A stretch of DNA of 64,000 nt from Coleofasciculaceae cyanobacterium (GCA_036703275.1 DATNPK010000092.1:62001-126000), one strand, 5' to 3'. Shown: positions 9,039 to 19,000, counted from the stretch's first letter. Numbers and translations: made by a program. Notes: generated by a model not told the origin, from the letters alone.

Positions 9039-10049
9039 ATGTCAGTTTTAAGCACACAGATTACTTTAGAAGATTTACCCGCACCACCACCAGATAAGAT
9101 AGGATGGCCCTGGACAGAAGCCAGTCAACTTTTGCCTCCAAATATGCCAGATGGTCAACCTTGGCCTTTAATTAGCATTATTACACCTAGCTATAACCAA
9201 AGCCGTTTTTTAGAGAAAACTATTCGCTCGGTATTACTGCAAAGTTATCCTAATTTGGAGTATATCGTGATTGATGGTGGAAGTAGCGATCGCAGTGTAG
9301 ATATTATTAAAAAGTACGAGTCTTACTTAACATATTGGGTTAGCGAGAAAGATAAAGGACAAGCTCACGCTATTAACAAAGGGTTTGATCGAGCTACAGG
9401 TAAAATTTTTGCATGGTTAAATAGCGATGATATTTATCTTCCCGAAGCTTTATCTTTAGTTGCAGAAAGGTTTAACCAAGAAGATAATCATACTGGCGCA
9501 TTAGTTGGAATCGGTCATAAAGTAGATGAAACAGGAAAAATAGTTTATACTCCGCCGCGAGGACCTGAATTAAACTTTCAGTCTTTTCTTAACTGGCATA
9601 AATCTCATTTTATGCAGCCATCCTGTTTTTTCACTAGGGAAGCATGGGAACTCTGCGGACTTTTAGATGAGAGCCTTAATTACTGTATGGATGTAGATTT
9701 ATGGCTCAAAATATCTCAAAAATTCTTTTTTAAAAAACTAGATACAGTATTATCTCATGCCACCGTTCATCAAGAGGCAAAGACTACGGCTCAAAAAGAG
9801 CAAACTATTGTAGAGAATGCGCTTTTAATTATGGATTATGGCGCAAGAGATATTGCTTATCAAGATTTGATGGGGCTAGCTGATGCTTTAGTCGATGCTA
9901 ATCAAAAAATTCAATCGATTACATTTAGTCCAGTTTATAAAATTATTGGACCAATTTATCGAATAGTCAGATATGTTAATCAATTTTTTGGTGATTTAAT
10001 TAAAAAATATTCTTGTAAAATCTTTAATAGAATCGACCGAAATGTTTGA
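9039..10049 (+). CDS. Glycosyltransferase family 2
   Basis: GT-A glycosyltransferase. Residues 1-45 are an N-terminal lead ending in the WPWTEASQLLPPNMPDGQPW segment often found before the catalytic domain in this subgroup. Then come WPLISIITPSYNQSRFLEKT, VIDGGSSDRSVDII and LNSDDIYLPEAL with the DXD-like NSDD metal site. A CMDVDLWLKIS segment is the second acidic motif. 336 residues, ending in a hydrophobic and basic tail. It overlaps the next gene by 8 nt. Confidence 0.9.
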   Translation: MSVLSTQITLEDLPAPPPDKIGWPWTEASQLLPPNMPDGQPWPLISIITPSYNQSRFLEKTIRSVLLQSYPNLEYIVIDGGSSDRSVDIIKKYESYLTYWVSEKDKGQAHAINKGFDRATGKIFAWLNSDDIYLPEALSLVAERFNQEDNHTGALVGIGHKVDETGKIVYTPPRGPELNFQSFLNWHKSHFMQPSCFFTREAWELCGLLDESLNYCMDVDLWLKISQKFFFKKLDTVLSHATVHQEAKTTAQKEQTIVENALLIMDYGARDIAYQDLMGLADALVDANQKIQSITFSPVYKIIGPIYRIVRYVNQFFGDLIKKYSCKIFNRIDRNV

Positions 10050-11280
10050 TAAAAAAGTTATCCTTTTTGCACCTGATTTCAAGCCTTTAACTGGTGGCGT
10101 AGCGGAATATACATACCATCTTGCAAAAGAATTAAATGAGTTAAATAAGCTTGATCGTGTCATTACTACAATCCATCAAGAACAACAATATGAATTTACT
10201 GTTGAAGGTTTAAACAAGCAAAAACACGATCGTCATTTAGGAAAAAGACCAGGAGACAATATTGCTTTGGGGCGTAAAATAAATTCTTTAATTTATTTTG
10301 GTAAATTATATTTATTTACTTTAGCAAGCTTTATCAAAATTTTAATAGCTCGTAAATCTACATCTTTGCTAATAACGTATACAGAAAATCTTTATTCCAA
10401 AATAATTATTAGGTTATGCAATTTACTTACCATAGAATATGGTGTTTGTATACATGGATTGGATGTAATTAAATTATCTACAGAAGATAAATTTTATTTG
10501 CAAGAGATTGGACAAAATGCTAAACCAATAATTTTTAACTCTTTAGCAACTCAAAATTTATTTAAATCTTTATTCTCTGATATTAATAGTAATTCTTATT
10601 TATTATATCCAGGTATAAATACTAACGATTGCGAAAGACTAGCTTTTTTTTCTATAGAGCAGCTTGAAGAAAGATTTAAGATTAATTTAAAAAATAAGAC
10701 TATTATCTTATCTGTTGCCAGACATATTAAAAGAAAAGGTTTAGATATTGGAATTAAAGCTGCTGCTTTATTATACAAAGAATATGATAATTTTATTTAT
10801 CTTATTGCTGGAGATGGAGCGGAATTTAGTAATTATAAAGCTTTGATTACAGCTCATAATCTCCAAAACAAAGTCTTTTTAATAGAAAAAATTACTGAAT
10901 CAGAAAAGTTTAGTTTGTTAAATTTAAGTTCAATATTTCTTATGCCTAATCGCGGATTGAATAATACTGACTTTGAAGGCTTTGGTATTAGTTTTATTGA
11001 AGCATCTTATTTTAAAAATGTAATTATTGGAGGCAGAAATGGCGGTGCAGTAGAAGCAGTAAAAGATAAAATTACTGGGTTTTTAGTAGATACAGAACAA
11101 GAAAAAGCGGAACGAGAAGTAAGTAATATACTTAAAAACTTAATCGATAATCCTCATTTAATTAATAAAATGGGTAACGAAGGTAAAAAGTATGTATTAG
11201 AAAATTTCGTGACAAAAAATATAGTTTTTAACTTTGCCAAAAATCTAACTAGATTATTTGTCAAATCAGCAATGAAGTAA
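10042..11280 (+). CDS. Glycosyltransferase family 4
   Basis: GT-B glycosyltransferase of 412 residues: N-terminal FAPDFKPLTGGVAEYTYHLAKEL, donor-domain start ILSVARHIKRKGLDIGIKA (about 224-242) and the nucleotide-sugar motif DFEGFGISFIEASYFKNVII. The gene is unusually AT-rich and free of HIP1 octamers, unlike the genes just before. Its start overlaps the upstream GT2 gene. Directly downstream lies a truncated GT2 copy, so this gene probably once abutted the intact GT2 now at 12437. Confidence 0.9.
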   Translation: MFDKKVILFAPDFKPLTGGVAEYTYHLAKELNELNKLDRVITTIHQEQQYEFTVEGLNKQKHDRHLGKRPGDNIALGRKINSLIYFGKLYLFTLASFIKILIARKSTSLLITYTENLYSKIIIRLCNLLTIEYGVCIHGLDVIKLSTEDKFYLQEIGQNAKPIIFNSLATQNLFKSLFSDINSNSYLLYPGINTNDCERLAFFSIEQLEERFKINLKNKTIILSVARHIKRKGLDIGIKAAALLYKEYDNFIYLIAGDGAEFSNYKALITAHNLQNKVFLIEKITESEKFSLLNLSSIFLMPNRGLNNTDFEGFGISFIEASYFKNVIIGGRNGGAVEAVKDKITGFLVDTEQEKAEREVSNILKNLIDNPHLINKMGNEGKKYVLENFVTKNIVFNFAKNLTRLFVKSAMK

Positions 11281-11313
11281 CAATATTTCTTAAGTAATAA
11301 AATTTGTGCGGTC

Positions 11314-11480
11314 ATGAATTCTTTAGTTTCTGTTATCATTCCTTGTTATAATTCCGAACGCTGGATTACCGAAGCGATCGACAGTATTTTAGCTCAAACT
11401 TATCCAAATATTGAAATAATTGTTGTCGATGATGATTCGACAGATTCTAGTTTATAAATTATCAAAACTTATGGCGATCA
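11314..11480 (+). pseudogene. Truncated 5' copy of the GT2 gene at 12437
   Basis: Near-identical to the start of the GT2 gene at 12437, including the leader before the ATG. It codes 47 residues ([20 protein letters not shown]...) and stops at TAA 11455-11457, where the intact copy has GAA. Homology continues past the stop to about 11480 (TTATGGCGATC) and then ends abruptly 28 bp before the FkbM gene. A few substitutions distinguish the copies. It is a remnant of duplication linked to insertion of the methyltransferase gene. Confidence 0.9.
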
Positions 11481-11507
11481 AAATTCAATATTCAGATGTA
11501 AAAAAGA

Positions 11508-12404
11508 ATGATTAAGCTTATTAAAATATTACGCAAACTAAACTTACTCGATTGCTTTAGTTTATTGAAAAATATTAAAATTAATAATACTCAAATAAAA
11601 ATCCCACTAATTAATGGTTTAGGTTATGATTTGTTGAATGCAGCACGTCGCGAATGTTGGCTAGACAATATTATTCAAAGTGCTTTGAAAACTAAGAAAG
11701 GAATATTTATTGATGTTGGAGTAAACCTAGGTCAGACTCTTTTAAAAGTAAAGTCTACTCAGTTAAATAATAACTATATTGGTTTTGAGCCAAATTCAAT
11801 TTGCTCTACCTATGTTAAAAAACTAATTAGTGTTAATAATTGGCATAATTGTCACATTATTCCTGTTGGTTTGGCAAATGAATCTTCTGTATTAAGTTTA
11901 TTCATGAACAATGATATAGACCCCTCAGCAAGTATTGCTCAAGATTTTAGAGATGAAACTTTCTATTCTTCTCATACCTATGTTCCCGTATTTCAAGGAG
12001 ATTATTTATTAAGTCAACTTGGGGTTAATTCAATTTCAGTTATTAAAATTGATGTAGAAGGAGCAGAACTTGAAGTAATTCAAGGTCTTCAAAACTCAAT
12101 AGCCAAGTATAATCCGTACATTTTGTGCGAAGTTCTTCCCGTTTACAATTCAAATACTACTCAAGTAAACTCAAGAAAAAGAAAACAAGATTTATTAGAA
12201 AATCTCATCAAAGAAAGTGGCTATAAAATCTACAGAATTATGCATGACGGCAAACTTATGGCTATAAATACAATTGGCGTGCATTCCGATCTTTCTATTT
12301 GCGAGTATATTTTTGTACCTGAAGCACATGAGGCTAATTTTTTCAAATCTTATTTATCTAATACTACCGAATATACAAATGAATATTCGGTAGTAACAAA
12401 CTAA
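11508..12404 (+). CDS. FkbM family SAM-dependent methyltransferase
   Basis: Probable O-methyltransferase modifying a sugar or chain end. The SAM-binding motif FIDVGVNLGQT is at 67-77 and the FkbM hallmark VIKIDVEGAELEVIQGL is near 181-197. 298 residues. The gene lies precisely between a truncated and a complete copy of one GT2 gene and lacks HIP1 octamers, which suggests transfer from elsewhere. If the exporter ATPase uses its C-terminal domain to read a capped chain end, this enzyme is one candidate for capping (inference). Confidence 0.88.
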   Translation: MIKLIKILRKLNLLDCFSLLKNIKINNTQIKIPLINGLGYDLLNAARRECWLDNIIQSALKTKKGIFIDVGVNLGQTLLKVKSTQLNNNYIGFEPNSICSTYVKKLISVNNWHNCHIIPVGLANESSVLSLFMNNDIDPSASIAQDFRDETFYSSHTYVPVFQGDYLLSQLGVNSISVIKIDVEGAELEVIQGLQNSIAKYNPYILCEVLPVYNSNTTQVNSRKRKQDLLENLIKESGYKIYRIMHDGKLMAINTIGVHSDLSICEYIFVPEAHEANFFKSYLSNTTEYTNEYSVVTN

Positions 12405-12436
12405 GGTATTTCTTAAACAATAAAATTTAGGTAATT

Positions 12437-13393
12437 ATGAATTCTTTAGTTTCTGTTATAATTCCTTGTTATAATTCTGAACGCTGGATTAGCGAAGCGA
12501 TCGACAGTATTTTAGCTCAAACTTATCCAAATATTGAAATAATTGTTGTCGATGATGGTTCGACAGATTCTAGTTTAGAAATTATCAAAAGTTATGGCGA
12601 TCGCCTTAAATGGGTAACGGGAACAAACCAGGGTGGTAATGTCGCTCGCAATCGTGGTTTTCAATTAAGCAAAGGCAAATATATTCAGTGGTTAGATGCC
12701 GACGATTATTTATTACCAGAAAAAATTGCTCATCAAATCGAATTTTTAGCAACAAATAATTGTGATGTGGTTTATGGAGATTGGCAACATCAATACCATC
12801 AAGAAGATGGTAGTAATTCTTTGGGTAATATTAAACTAAGTGGCCAACATTTGGATACTTTAGAAGCTCTTTTGTCGGGCTGGTGGGCATCTCCAGCAGC
12901 ATATTTAATTAAGCGAAAAATAGTAATAGAAATTAATGGATGGGATGAGACTTTAAAAGCAGGACAAGATCGAGATTTTTGGATTAGAGTCGCGATCGCT
13001 CTTGCTAAATTTGTTTATCAACCTGGCTGCTATTCAATATATCGCCGTTATGGAAACGTGACAGTTTCTACTAAAAATTGTCAGCAATGGTGTGATAGTC
13101 ACGCTCAGATTTTAGAAAACGCTAGAGCTAGTTTAAAAGCTAAAAATAATTTACAAAATAAATATAAAAAAGCTTTGGCAAAATCACATTTTGCTTTAGC
13201 TAGAAACTACTTCGATCGCGATCGCAACTTGTATCAATATCACTTGAATTTAGCTAAAGAGCTAAACCCAGATTTTCGACCCAGTGAAAGCGGTTTATAT
13301 AACCTGTATGCTAAATTTTTGGGTTTTACCCTAGCAGATTATCTGGCTAGCTGGAAACGCAAAGTTAAGACCGTTGCTACTTTTAATTCATAA
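12437..13393 (+). CDS. Glycosyltransferase family 2
   Basis: GT-A glycosyltransferase of 318 residues. [20 protein letters not shown] opens the nucleotide-binding fold, VVDDGSTDSSLEII follows at about 37-50, and QWLDADDYLLP carries the DXD metal site near 92-96. GQDRDFWIRVAIAL is the second acidic motif. The first 47 codons and 27 bp of leader are duplicated upstream at 11287-11480. HIP1 octamers occur inside this gene (12597, 12993, 13218), unlike the FkbM gene before it, supporting the view that it is the resident gene and the methyltransferase the newcomer. Confidence 0.92.
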   Translation: MNSLVSVIIPCYNSERWISEAIDSILAQTYPNIEIIVVDDGSTDSSLEIIKSYGDRLKWVTGTNQGGNVARNRGFQLSKGKYIQWLDADDYLLPEKIAHQIEFLATNNCDVVYGDWQHQYHQEDGSNSLGNIKLSGQHLDTLEALLSGWWASPAAYLIKRKIVIEINGWDETLKAGQDRDFWIRVAIALAKFVYQPGCYSIYRRYGNVTVSTKNCQQWCDSHAQILENARASLKAKNNLQNKYKKALAKSHFALARNYFDRDRNLYQYHLNLAKELNPDFRPSESGLYNLYAKFLGFTLADYLASWKRKVKTVATFNS

Positions 13394-13418
13394 GTGCGAT
13401 CTAGAAACGAAAATAATC

Positions 13419-14576
13419 ATGAAAAGCGATCGCAAAATACTTTATCTGCAATATACCAATCCTACTGCTTATCCTCCTTTAGAGCATAGTTCTCATATTT
13501 TGGCGCGTCATGATTGGCAGGTATTATTTTTAGGTATTGGCGCACAAGGAGAAGCAAATAATCTGCTTTTTGCGACTCATCCCAACATTAAGCTAAGACT
13601 AATATCTTCTTGTCCCCCAGGCTGGCAACAAAAATTACACTATATCCAATTTTGTCTTTGGGTATTGGCTTGGTGTATTTATTGGCGACCAAAAGTAATT
13701 TACGCTTCTGACTTATTTTCTTGTCCAATCGCTTTAACTGCCACTTTCATCCCTGGTATCGAAGTAATTTATCACGAACACGATACCAATGCAGGACAAG
13801 AAGATAGTCTATTTATGGATTTATGTTTCAAAGCTCGTAAATGGCTGACTAACCAGGCTAAAGCTTCTATTTTACCTAATAGGCAAAGATTAGAGTATTT
13901 TATCCGCGAAACAGCCGTTAAATCCCCAACCTTTTGTGTTTGGAATTGTCCGACTCAAGAAGAAGTTACCCCACCGCGGAGTTCGGCCTTATCTCCCGAT
14001 GGCAAGCTTAAATTGCTGTATCATGGCTCGATCAACTCTTCTCGCTTACCTCTAAGTATTTTAGAGGCTATGGCAAGTTTAGGCGATCGGGTTGAGTTAG
14101 GAATTATTGGTTATGAAACTATTGGTAACGATAGTTATATTCAGCAGTTACGAGCTAAAGCCCAACAATTAGGAATTATCGAACGAGTAGAATTTCTAGG
14201 GGCGATGCCTCGTCAAGAAGTATTAAAGCGATCGCAACAATACGATCTGGGTTTAGCATTTATGCCTAACAATAGCGATGATGTTAACTTGCAGCACATG
14301 ATTGGTGCTTCCAATAAAGTTTTTGACTATCTTAGCTGTGGTTTGGCTTTGCTAGTATCGGATTTAGCAGACTGGCATAGTGCATATGTCAATCCTGGTT
14401 ATGGTTTGGCTTGCGATCCCGATGATGTAGATAGTATTGCTGCTGCTTTAAGTTGGTATCTTGAACATCCGACTCAGATGCGGGAGATGGGCGAGTTGGG
14501 CAGACAACGAATTGCTCAAGAATGGAACTACGAAAAGCAATTTGAACCAGTATTAGAGCTAATGAGTAGCTACTGA
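13419..14576 (+). CDS. Glycosyltransferase family 4 (GT-B fold)
   Basis: GT-B glycosyltransferase. An ATG at 13374 would overlap the GT2 gene by 20 nt and add a non-conserved MLLLIHKCDLETKII leader; the ATG at 13419 gives the usual start MKSDRKILYLQYTNPTAYPP and is preferred. The acceptor domain holds YHEHDTNAGQED, and the donor domain has LKLLYHGSINSSRLPLSIL, VEFLGAMPRQEVL and the C-terminal CGLALLVSD segment. 385 residues from the chosen start. Possibly closer to the GT1/GT4-like 'group 1' families; sugar unknown. Confidence 0.87.
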   Translation: MKSDRKILYLQYTNPTAYPPLEHSSHILARHDWQVLFLGIGAQGEANNLLFATHPNIKLRLISSCPPGWQQKLHYIQFCLWVLAWCIYWRPKVIYASDLFSCPIALTATFIPGIEVIYHEHDTNAGQEDSLFMDLCFKARKWLTNQAKASILPNRQRLEYFIRETAVKSPTFCVWNCPTQEEVTPPRSSALSPDGKLKLLYHGSINSSRLPLSILEAMASLGDRVELGIIGYETIGNDSYIQQLRAKAQQLGIIERVEFLGAMPRQEVLKRSQQYDLGLAFMPNNSDDVNLQHMIGASNKVFDYLSCGLALLVSDLADWHSAYVNPGYGLACDPDDVDSIAAALSWYLEHPTQMREMGELGRQRIAQEWNYEKQFEPVLELMSSY

Positions 14577-14615
14577 TTAACGATTGATTATTTTTTATCT
14601 TTTATTCTTTCTCTC

Positions 14616-15818
14616 ATGCCACGTTTAGCTTATTTTGTTTCTCATCCGATTCAGTATCAAGCTCCCCTATTGCGTCTTTTGGCCGCAGAGCCAGATATCG
14701 AGCTTAAAGTCTTTTTCTATAGCGATTTTTCGGTGCAAGCCTATTACGATCCTCAATTTGGTCAAGCAATTAAATGGGATGTACCACTTTTAGCAGGCTA
14801 TGACCATCAATTTTTAGAATGCTGGGGTAGCAAGCAACGACAAAACCTGATACGGCAACCTATTGCTCGCAATATTTGTCAAGAACTAAAACAAGGACAG
14901 TTTGATGCCGTTTGGATACATGGCTGGCATTGGCTGTGTAGCCTGCAAGCATTATTGGCAGCCGAACATTTAAATATCCCGATTTTACTGCGGGGTGAAT
15001 CAAATGGTTTGAGAAAACCAAGCCAATCTTTAAAACATTCTTTAAAAGATTGGGCAAAAAATCGGTTTCTTGAGTGGTTATTTGCCAAAATATCCGGCTT
15101 TCTTTGTGTTGGTAGCTTTAATCGCCAATTTTATCAAGATCATGGCATTAATGAGTCTCGTTTGTTTTCTGTTCCCTATGCTGTAGATAATAGCTTCTTC
15201 CAAGAACAAGCCCAATTAGCTAGCTACAGCCAGAAAGAATTACGCCAATCTTTAAATCTACAGCCTAATAGACCAATTATCTTGTTTGCAGCCAAGCTAA
15301 TTGAGAAAAAACGCCCTCAAGATTTACTTGCAGCTTATCGTTTATTATCAGTGGACGGAAATAGAGAACCTGAGCCATACTTGCTATTTGTAGGAGATGG
15401 TAACTTGCGATCGCATTTAGAAGCGGAGGTGAAAACCACAGGCTGGGAATCAATTCGCTTTTTAGGCTTCCGTAATCAATCGGAGATGCCCAAATTTTAC
15501 AATCTTTGCGATGTTTTTGTCTTACCTTCTGATTTTGAACCTTGGGGATTAGCAATTAACGAGGTCATGAATGCGGGTAAAGCAGTAGTAGTTAGCGATC
15601 GCGTTGGCTGCGCTCCAGACTTGATTAAAGATGGCGGTAACGGTCGAATTTTTCCCACAGGAGATATTACGGCTTTAGCTGAAGCTATGCAATGGGCGAT
15701 CGCTAATCGTGATTCAGCGGGAGAAATAGCTTTAAAGCGCATTCAAAACTGGAGTTTTAAACAAGACATTCAGGGAGTCAAACAGGCTTTAGAACGATTA
15801 AAAACAGGGGTGGCTTAG
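14616..15818 (+). CDS. Glycosyltransferase family 4
   Basis: GT-B glycosyltransferase of 400 residues starting MPRLAYFVSHPIQYQAPLLR, an N-terminus shared by a well-populated cyanobacterial exopolysaccharide subgroup. The donor domain begins with PIILFAAKLIEKKRPQDLLA and contains FEPWGLAINEVMNAGKAVVV, the E-x7-E-like nucleotide-sugar site, then GGNGRIFPTGD. The stop codon abuts the ATG of the next gene with no gap, so the two are probably co-translated. Confidence 0.92.
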   Translation: MPRLAYFVSHPIQYQAPLLRLLAAEPDIELKVFFYSDFSVQAYYDPQFGQAIKWDVPLLAGYDHQFLECWGSKQRQNLIRQPIARNICQELKQGQFDAVWIHGWHWLCSLQALLAAEHLNIPILLRGESNGLRKPSQSLKHSLKDWAKNRFLEWLFAKISGFLCVGSFNRQFYQDHGINESRLFSVPYAVDNSFFQEQAQLASYSQKELRQSLNLQPNRPIILFAAKLIEKKRPQDLLAAYRLLSVDGNREPEPYLLFVGDGNLRSHLEAEVKTTGWESIRFLGFRNQSEMPKFYNLCDVFVLPSDFEPWGLAINEVMNAGKAVVVSDRVGCAPDLIKDGGNGRIFPTGDITALAEAMQWAIANRDSAGEIALKRIQNWSFKQDIQGVKQALERLKTGVA

Positions 15819-16859
15819 ATGCAGAAAATTCTGATTGTCGGCAAAACGGTAGAACTTGGTCGAACCGAAGAAGTCTATGGACGAGGATTTGCAGCGAAGG
15901 AATGTGAAGTTAAACACTTTAGTTGGAATGTAGCCGAACCAAGTCTATTATCCCGTTCTTTATTACAAAGAGCCTCTTGGCGATTAGCATGGCAATTACG
16001 AGCTAAAACAGCCAATCAAAAATTAGTTGAAACGGCATTACAATTTCAACCAGATCTAACTTTTGTTGTCTCTCCTTTGTTAATGCAGCCTAATACCATC
16101 AAAGCTTTGAAGCAACATGGTAAGGCTTTTGTCTTCTTTACCGATAATCCCTTAGACAACCATCACACCCATACCAATGCTTGGATACAGCAAGGATTAG
16201 AGCTATGGGATGCGGTGTTTATTTGGAGTCAAGAGCTTGTCACGCAAATTAGCGATCGCGGTATTAAAAACGTCTATTATCATCCTTTTTGCAGCGATAC
16301 TAAACACCACTATCCTCAAAAACAAAGCAATCCAGATTACGATGTCGCTTTTATTGGTAACTGGGACGATAGCTGCAAACGCGAACGCTATCTTAAAGCT
16401 ATTTCTGACTGTCGTTTGGGAATCTGGGGATCTGACTACTGGCAAACTCGCTGTCAAGAAACTTTAATTAAAAAATCTCATCAGGGAATGTGTTCCTATA
16501 CTGAAATACCCCAAGTATTAGGCTCGGCAAAAATAGGACTAAATATTCTTCGTCCTCAAAATGAAATGGGTCACAATATTAGAACTTTTGAGATTCCCGC
16601 AGCCAAAACTTTGATGTTAAGCGAGCGCAATCAAGAGTTATTAGATCTATTTGAAGAAGATCAAGAAGCAGTTTATTTTTCTAGTCCAGAAGAATTAAAC
16701 CGAAAAGTAACTTATCTGTTAAACAACGATCGGTTAATTGAATCTATAGCAGAAGCTGGCTATCAAAAAGCATTGCAGCACACAAGCGCTCGCAGAATTC
16801 AAGAGCTTAAAAATGTCTATGAAACGCTCGATAATTCTCAAATATTAATCGGACAGTAA
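15819..16859 (+). CDS. CgeB-like glycosyltransferase
   Basis: Resembles the CgeB/DUF3880 proteins with a GT-B fold. Features seen: VFFTDNPLDNHHTHTNAW (about 107-124) in the N-terminal half, DVAFIGNWDDSCKRERYL at the start of the C-terminal domain, and the family's GHNIRTFEIPAAKTLMLSE segment near 248-266 that binds the donor. 346 residues. The start immediately follows the stop of the GT4 gene. The family name comes from Bacillus spore-coat genes; here it is one more sugar transferase. Confidence 0.82.
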   Translation: MQKILIVGKTVELGRTEEVYGRGFAAKECEVKHFSWNVAEPSLLSRSLLQRASWRLAWQLRAKTANQKLVETALQFQPDLTFVVSPLLMQPNTIKALKQHGKAFVFFTDNPLDNHHTHTNAWIQQGLELWDAVFIWSQELVTQISDRGIKNVYYHPFCSDTKHHYPQKQSNPDYDVAFIGNWDDSCKRERYLKAISDCRLGIWGSDYWQTRCQETLIKKSHQGMCSYTEIPQVLGSAKIGLNILRPQNEMGHNIRTFEIPAAKTLMLSERNQELLDLFEEDQEAVYFSSPEELNRKVTYLLNNDRLIESIAEAGYQKALQHTSARRIQELKNVYETLDNSQILIGQ

Positions 16860-16951
16860 TTTAGTTTTTACATTTCACTCAATTATTAAATGCAAAATTT
16901 GCGATCAAAAATTATTAGCTCGCAAAAAACAATTATTTATTATTACCAACT

Positions 16952-17752
16952 ATGGCTAACTTAACACATAATAATATCTCTCAAAAGTGGATTGAAGGAC
17001 TACGAAATGGTGGTTACGATCATCACTGTAATTCTATTCAAGAACTAAAAAAAATCAAAAAAATAAATCGTGTTTGGCGCAAAATTATCAAAACAACTAA
17101 AATCAAGCCATCCGATACTCTATTTGAATTAGGATGTGGCGGTGGTAAACATTTGGCATTATTAAGTCTTCAAGGTTTTAAAGTCCAAGGAATTGATGTC
17201 TCACCAGAAGTTGTTGTTAGATGTCAAAATTATCTTCAAGAAATTGAAAAAACAGCTTGTTTATCATTACCTGCAATGGTAGAAGAAGCTGACATTTTTG
17301 ATTACCAATCAGCAGACAAATACGATTTAACCTACCATTTTGGCGTAGTAGAACATTTCTTAGAAAAATCGGATCGCCAGCAAATTTGGGATAAAATGTA
17401 TGACTTAACTAAACCAGGAGGATATGTTGTCTCAGTTGTGCCTAATGGTTCTCATTTTTGGCGAGATCGCATTCGCAAATATAATCTTTGTGGTTACAAT
17501 ATTCCAGAAATTGATTACGACCTTAACCTTCACAAGCAAGAACTTTTAGATGTTGGTCTGGAGGATGTCATTGGTATTCCTTGGAATTATTTTGGTTTTG
17601 CTAAAGGAATGACTCAAGGAAAGTTGGCAAAAATGATTGCTAAAACTATTCATTTAGCTAGTAATGTATTGATTCCTTATTTTCCAATATCTTCAACAAT
17701 CAAACAAAAGTTTGCCCATAGTTTAGTTGTTTTAGCCAGAAAGCCAATTTAA
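16952..17752 (+). CDS. Class I SAM-dependent methyltransferase
   Basis: Motif I LFELGCGGGKHLALL (57-71) binds SAM; VQGIDVSPEVV (about 78-88) is motif II, and YHFGVVEHF sits where motif IV is expected. DLTKPGGYVVSVVPNGSHFW is the post-IV strand. 266 residues, soluble. Position between glycosyltransferase genes suggests methylation of the polysaccharide or its precursor. N- versus O-methylation cannot be decided from the sequence. Confidence 0.87.
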   Translation: MANLTHNNISQKWIEGLRNGGYDHHCNSIQELKKIKKINRVWRKIIKTTKIKPSDTLFELGCGGGKHLALLSLQGFKVQGIDVSPEVVVRCQNYLQEIEKTACLSLPAMVEEADIFDYQSADKYDLTYHFGVVEHFLEKSDRQQIWDKMYDLTKPGGYVVSVVPNGSHFWRDRIRKYNLCGYNIPEIDYDLNLHKQELLDVGLEDVIGIPWNYFGFAKGMTQGKLAKMIAKTIHLASNVLIPYFPISSTIKQKFAHSLVVLARKPI

Positions 17753-17797
17753 CATTGCAATCTAATCAGCTTTTTCAATTGTTTATTAACCAATAAG

Positions 17798-18952
17798 ATG
17801 AAAGTCGCCATATCAGTTTTAGGTCGTTTCCATGCTTTTAATTTGGCACAGCAGGTACAAAAAAGAAACTGTTTGCATCAATTAATTTCTAGTTACCCAA
17901 CCTGGGAAATTACTAAATATGGTATTGCTGAGAGTTCGATTAATTCAATATTACACCTAGAAATATTGGCTCGTGCTTGGCGAAAATTACCTAATTGTTT
18001 TAAACAGCAACACAATCTGCAACTATGGTTTGCCGAAACTTTTGATCGCTGTGTGACCAAAAAACTACTGTGCGACTTGGATGTATTTGTAGGTTGGTCT
18101 GGATCTAGCTTATGCTCTTTGCGCCAAGCCAAGGAAATGGGGGCAATGACGGTAGTTGAGCGGGGTAGTAGCCATATAGAATATCAAACCCAAATCCTGC
18201 AAGAAGAATACGATCGCTGGGGACTTAAATTTAATGCGACTCACCCAGGAATTTGCGATCGCGAATTACAAGAGTATCAAGAAGCAGATCGCATTGCCAT
18301 TCCCAGCCTATTTGCCAAACGCACTTTTATCGCCCAAGGTATTCCTGAAAATAAACTAATTCATGTTCCTTATGGTACATCCTTGACCGAGTTTTATCCT
18401 GTACCCAAAGAAGATAATATTTTTCGAGTTATGCACTGTGGCAGTATTAATCTCCGCAAAGGCGTGCTGTATTTAATTCAAGCTTTTCATGAATTGAATT
18501 TACCCGATGCCGAGTTATGGTTAGTCGGTTCAGTTGCTCCTGAAATTGAACCTTTTTTAGCTAAATATCAAAGCGATCGTATTATCTTTAAAGGCACACA
18601 TCCCCAGAATCAACTGCGCTGGTTTTATGCTCAATGTTCTGTATTTTGTTTGGCTTCAATTGAAGAAGGACTGGCAATGGTTCAGTCTCAAGCAATGGCT
18701 TGTGGTCTACCTATAATTCATACTACCAATACTGGCGGAGAAGATATTGTTAGGGATGGAATTGATGGTTTTTGTATCCCCATTAGAAATGTAGAAGCAC
18801 TCAAAGAAAAAATCATGTTCTTCTACGAACATCCCGACAGACGAAATGAGATGGGAAATAATGCTTTAGAGCAAGTAAAAACATCTTATTCTTGGGATCA
18901 ATATGGCGAGGAAATTATCCAAGCGTACGCTCAAATATCCTCATTACAATAA
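17798..18952 (+). CDS. Glycosyltransferase family 4
   Basis: GT-B glycosyltransferase of 384 residues. The N-terminus MKVAISVLGRFHAFNLAQQV is the 'group 1' form found in several exopolysaccharide loci. Donor-domain motifs: FRVMHCGSINLRKGVLYLIQ (about 208-227), CLASIEEGLAMVQSQAMACG with the E-x7-E site, then GGEDIVRDGIDGFCIPIRN. It contains HIP1 octamers. The sugar donor is unknown. Confidence 0.92.
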   Translation: MKVAISVLGRFHAFNLAQQVQKRNCLHQLISSYPTWEITKYGIAESSINSILHLEILARAWRKLPNCFKQQHNLQLWFAETFDRCVTKKLLCDLDVFVGWSGSSLCSLRQAKEMGAMTVVERGSSHIEYQTQILQEEYDRWGLKFNATHPGICDRELQEYQEADRIAIPSLFAKRTFIAQGIPENKLIHVPYGTSLTEFYPVPKEDNIFRVMHCGSINLRKGVLYLIQAFHELNLPDAELWLVGSVAPEIEPFLAKYQSDRIIFKGTHPQNQLRWFYAQCSVFCLASIEEGLAMVQSQAMACGLPIIHTTNTGGEDIVRDGIDGFCIPIRNVEALKEKIMFFYEHPDRRNEMGNNALEQVKTSYSWDQYGEEIIQAYAQISSLQ

Positions 18953-19000
18953 TCAGCTTTTATCAATTAAATTATCGCCTGTATAGATTATTTTCTAGCT

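Noticed and set aside
13374-13418. ATG at 13374 as start of the GT4 gene
   Set aside because: Would overlap the preceding gene by 20 nt and add a leader absent from the family; the ATG at 13419 starts the fold.
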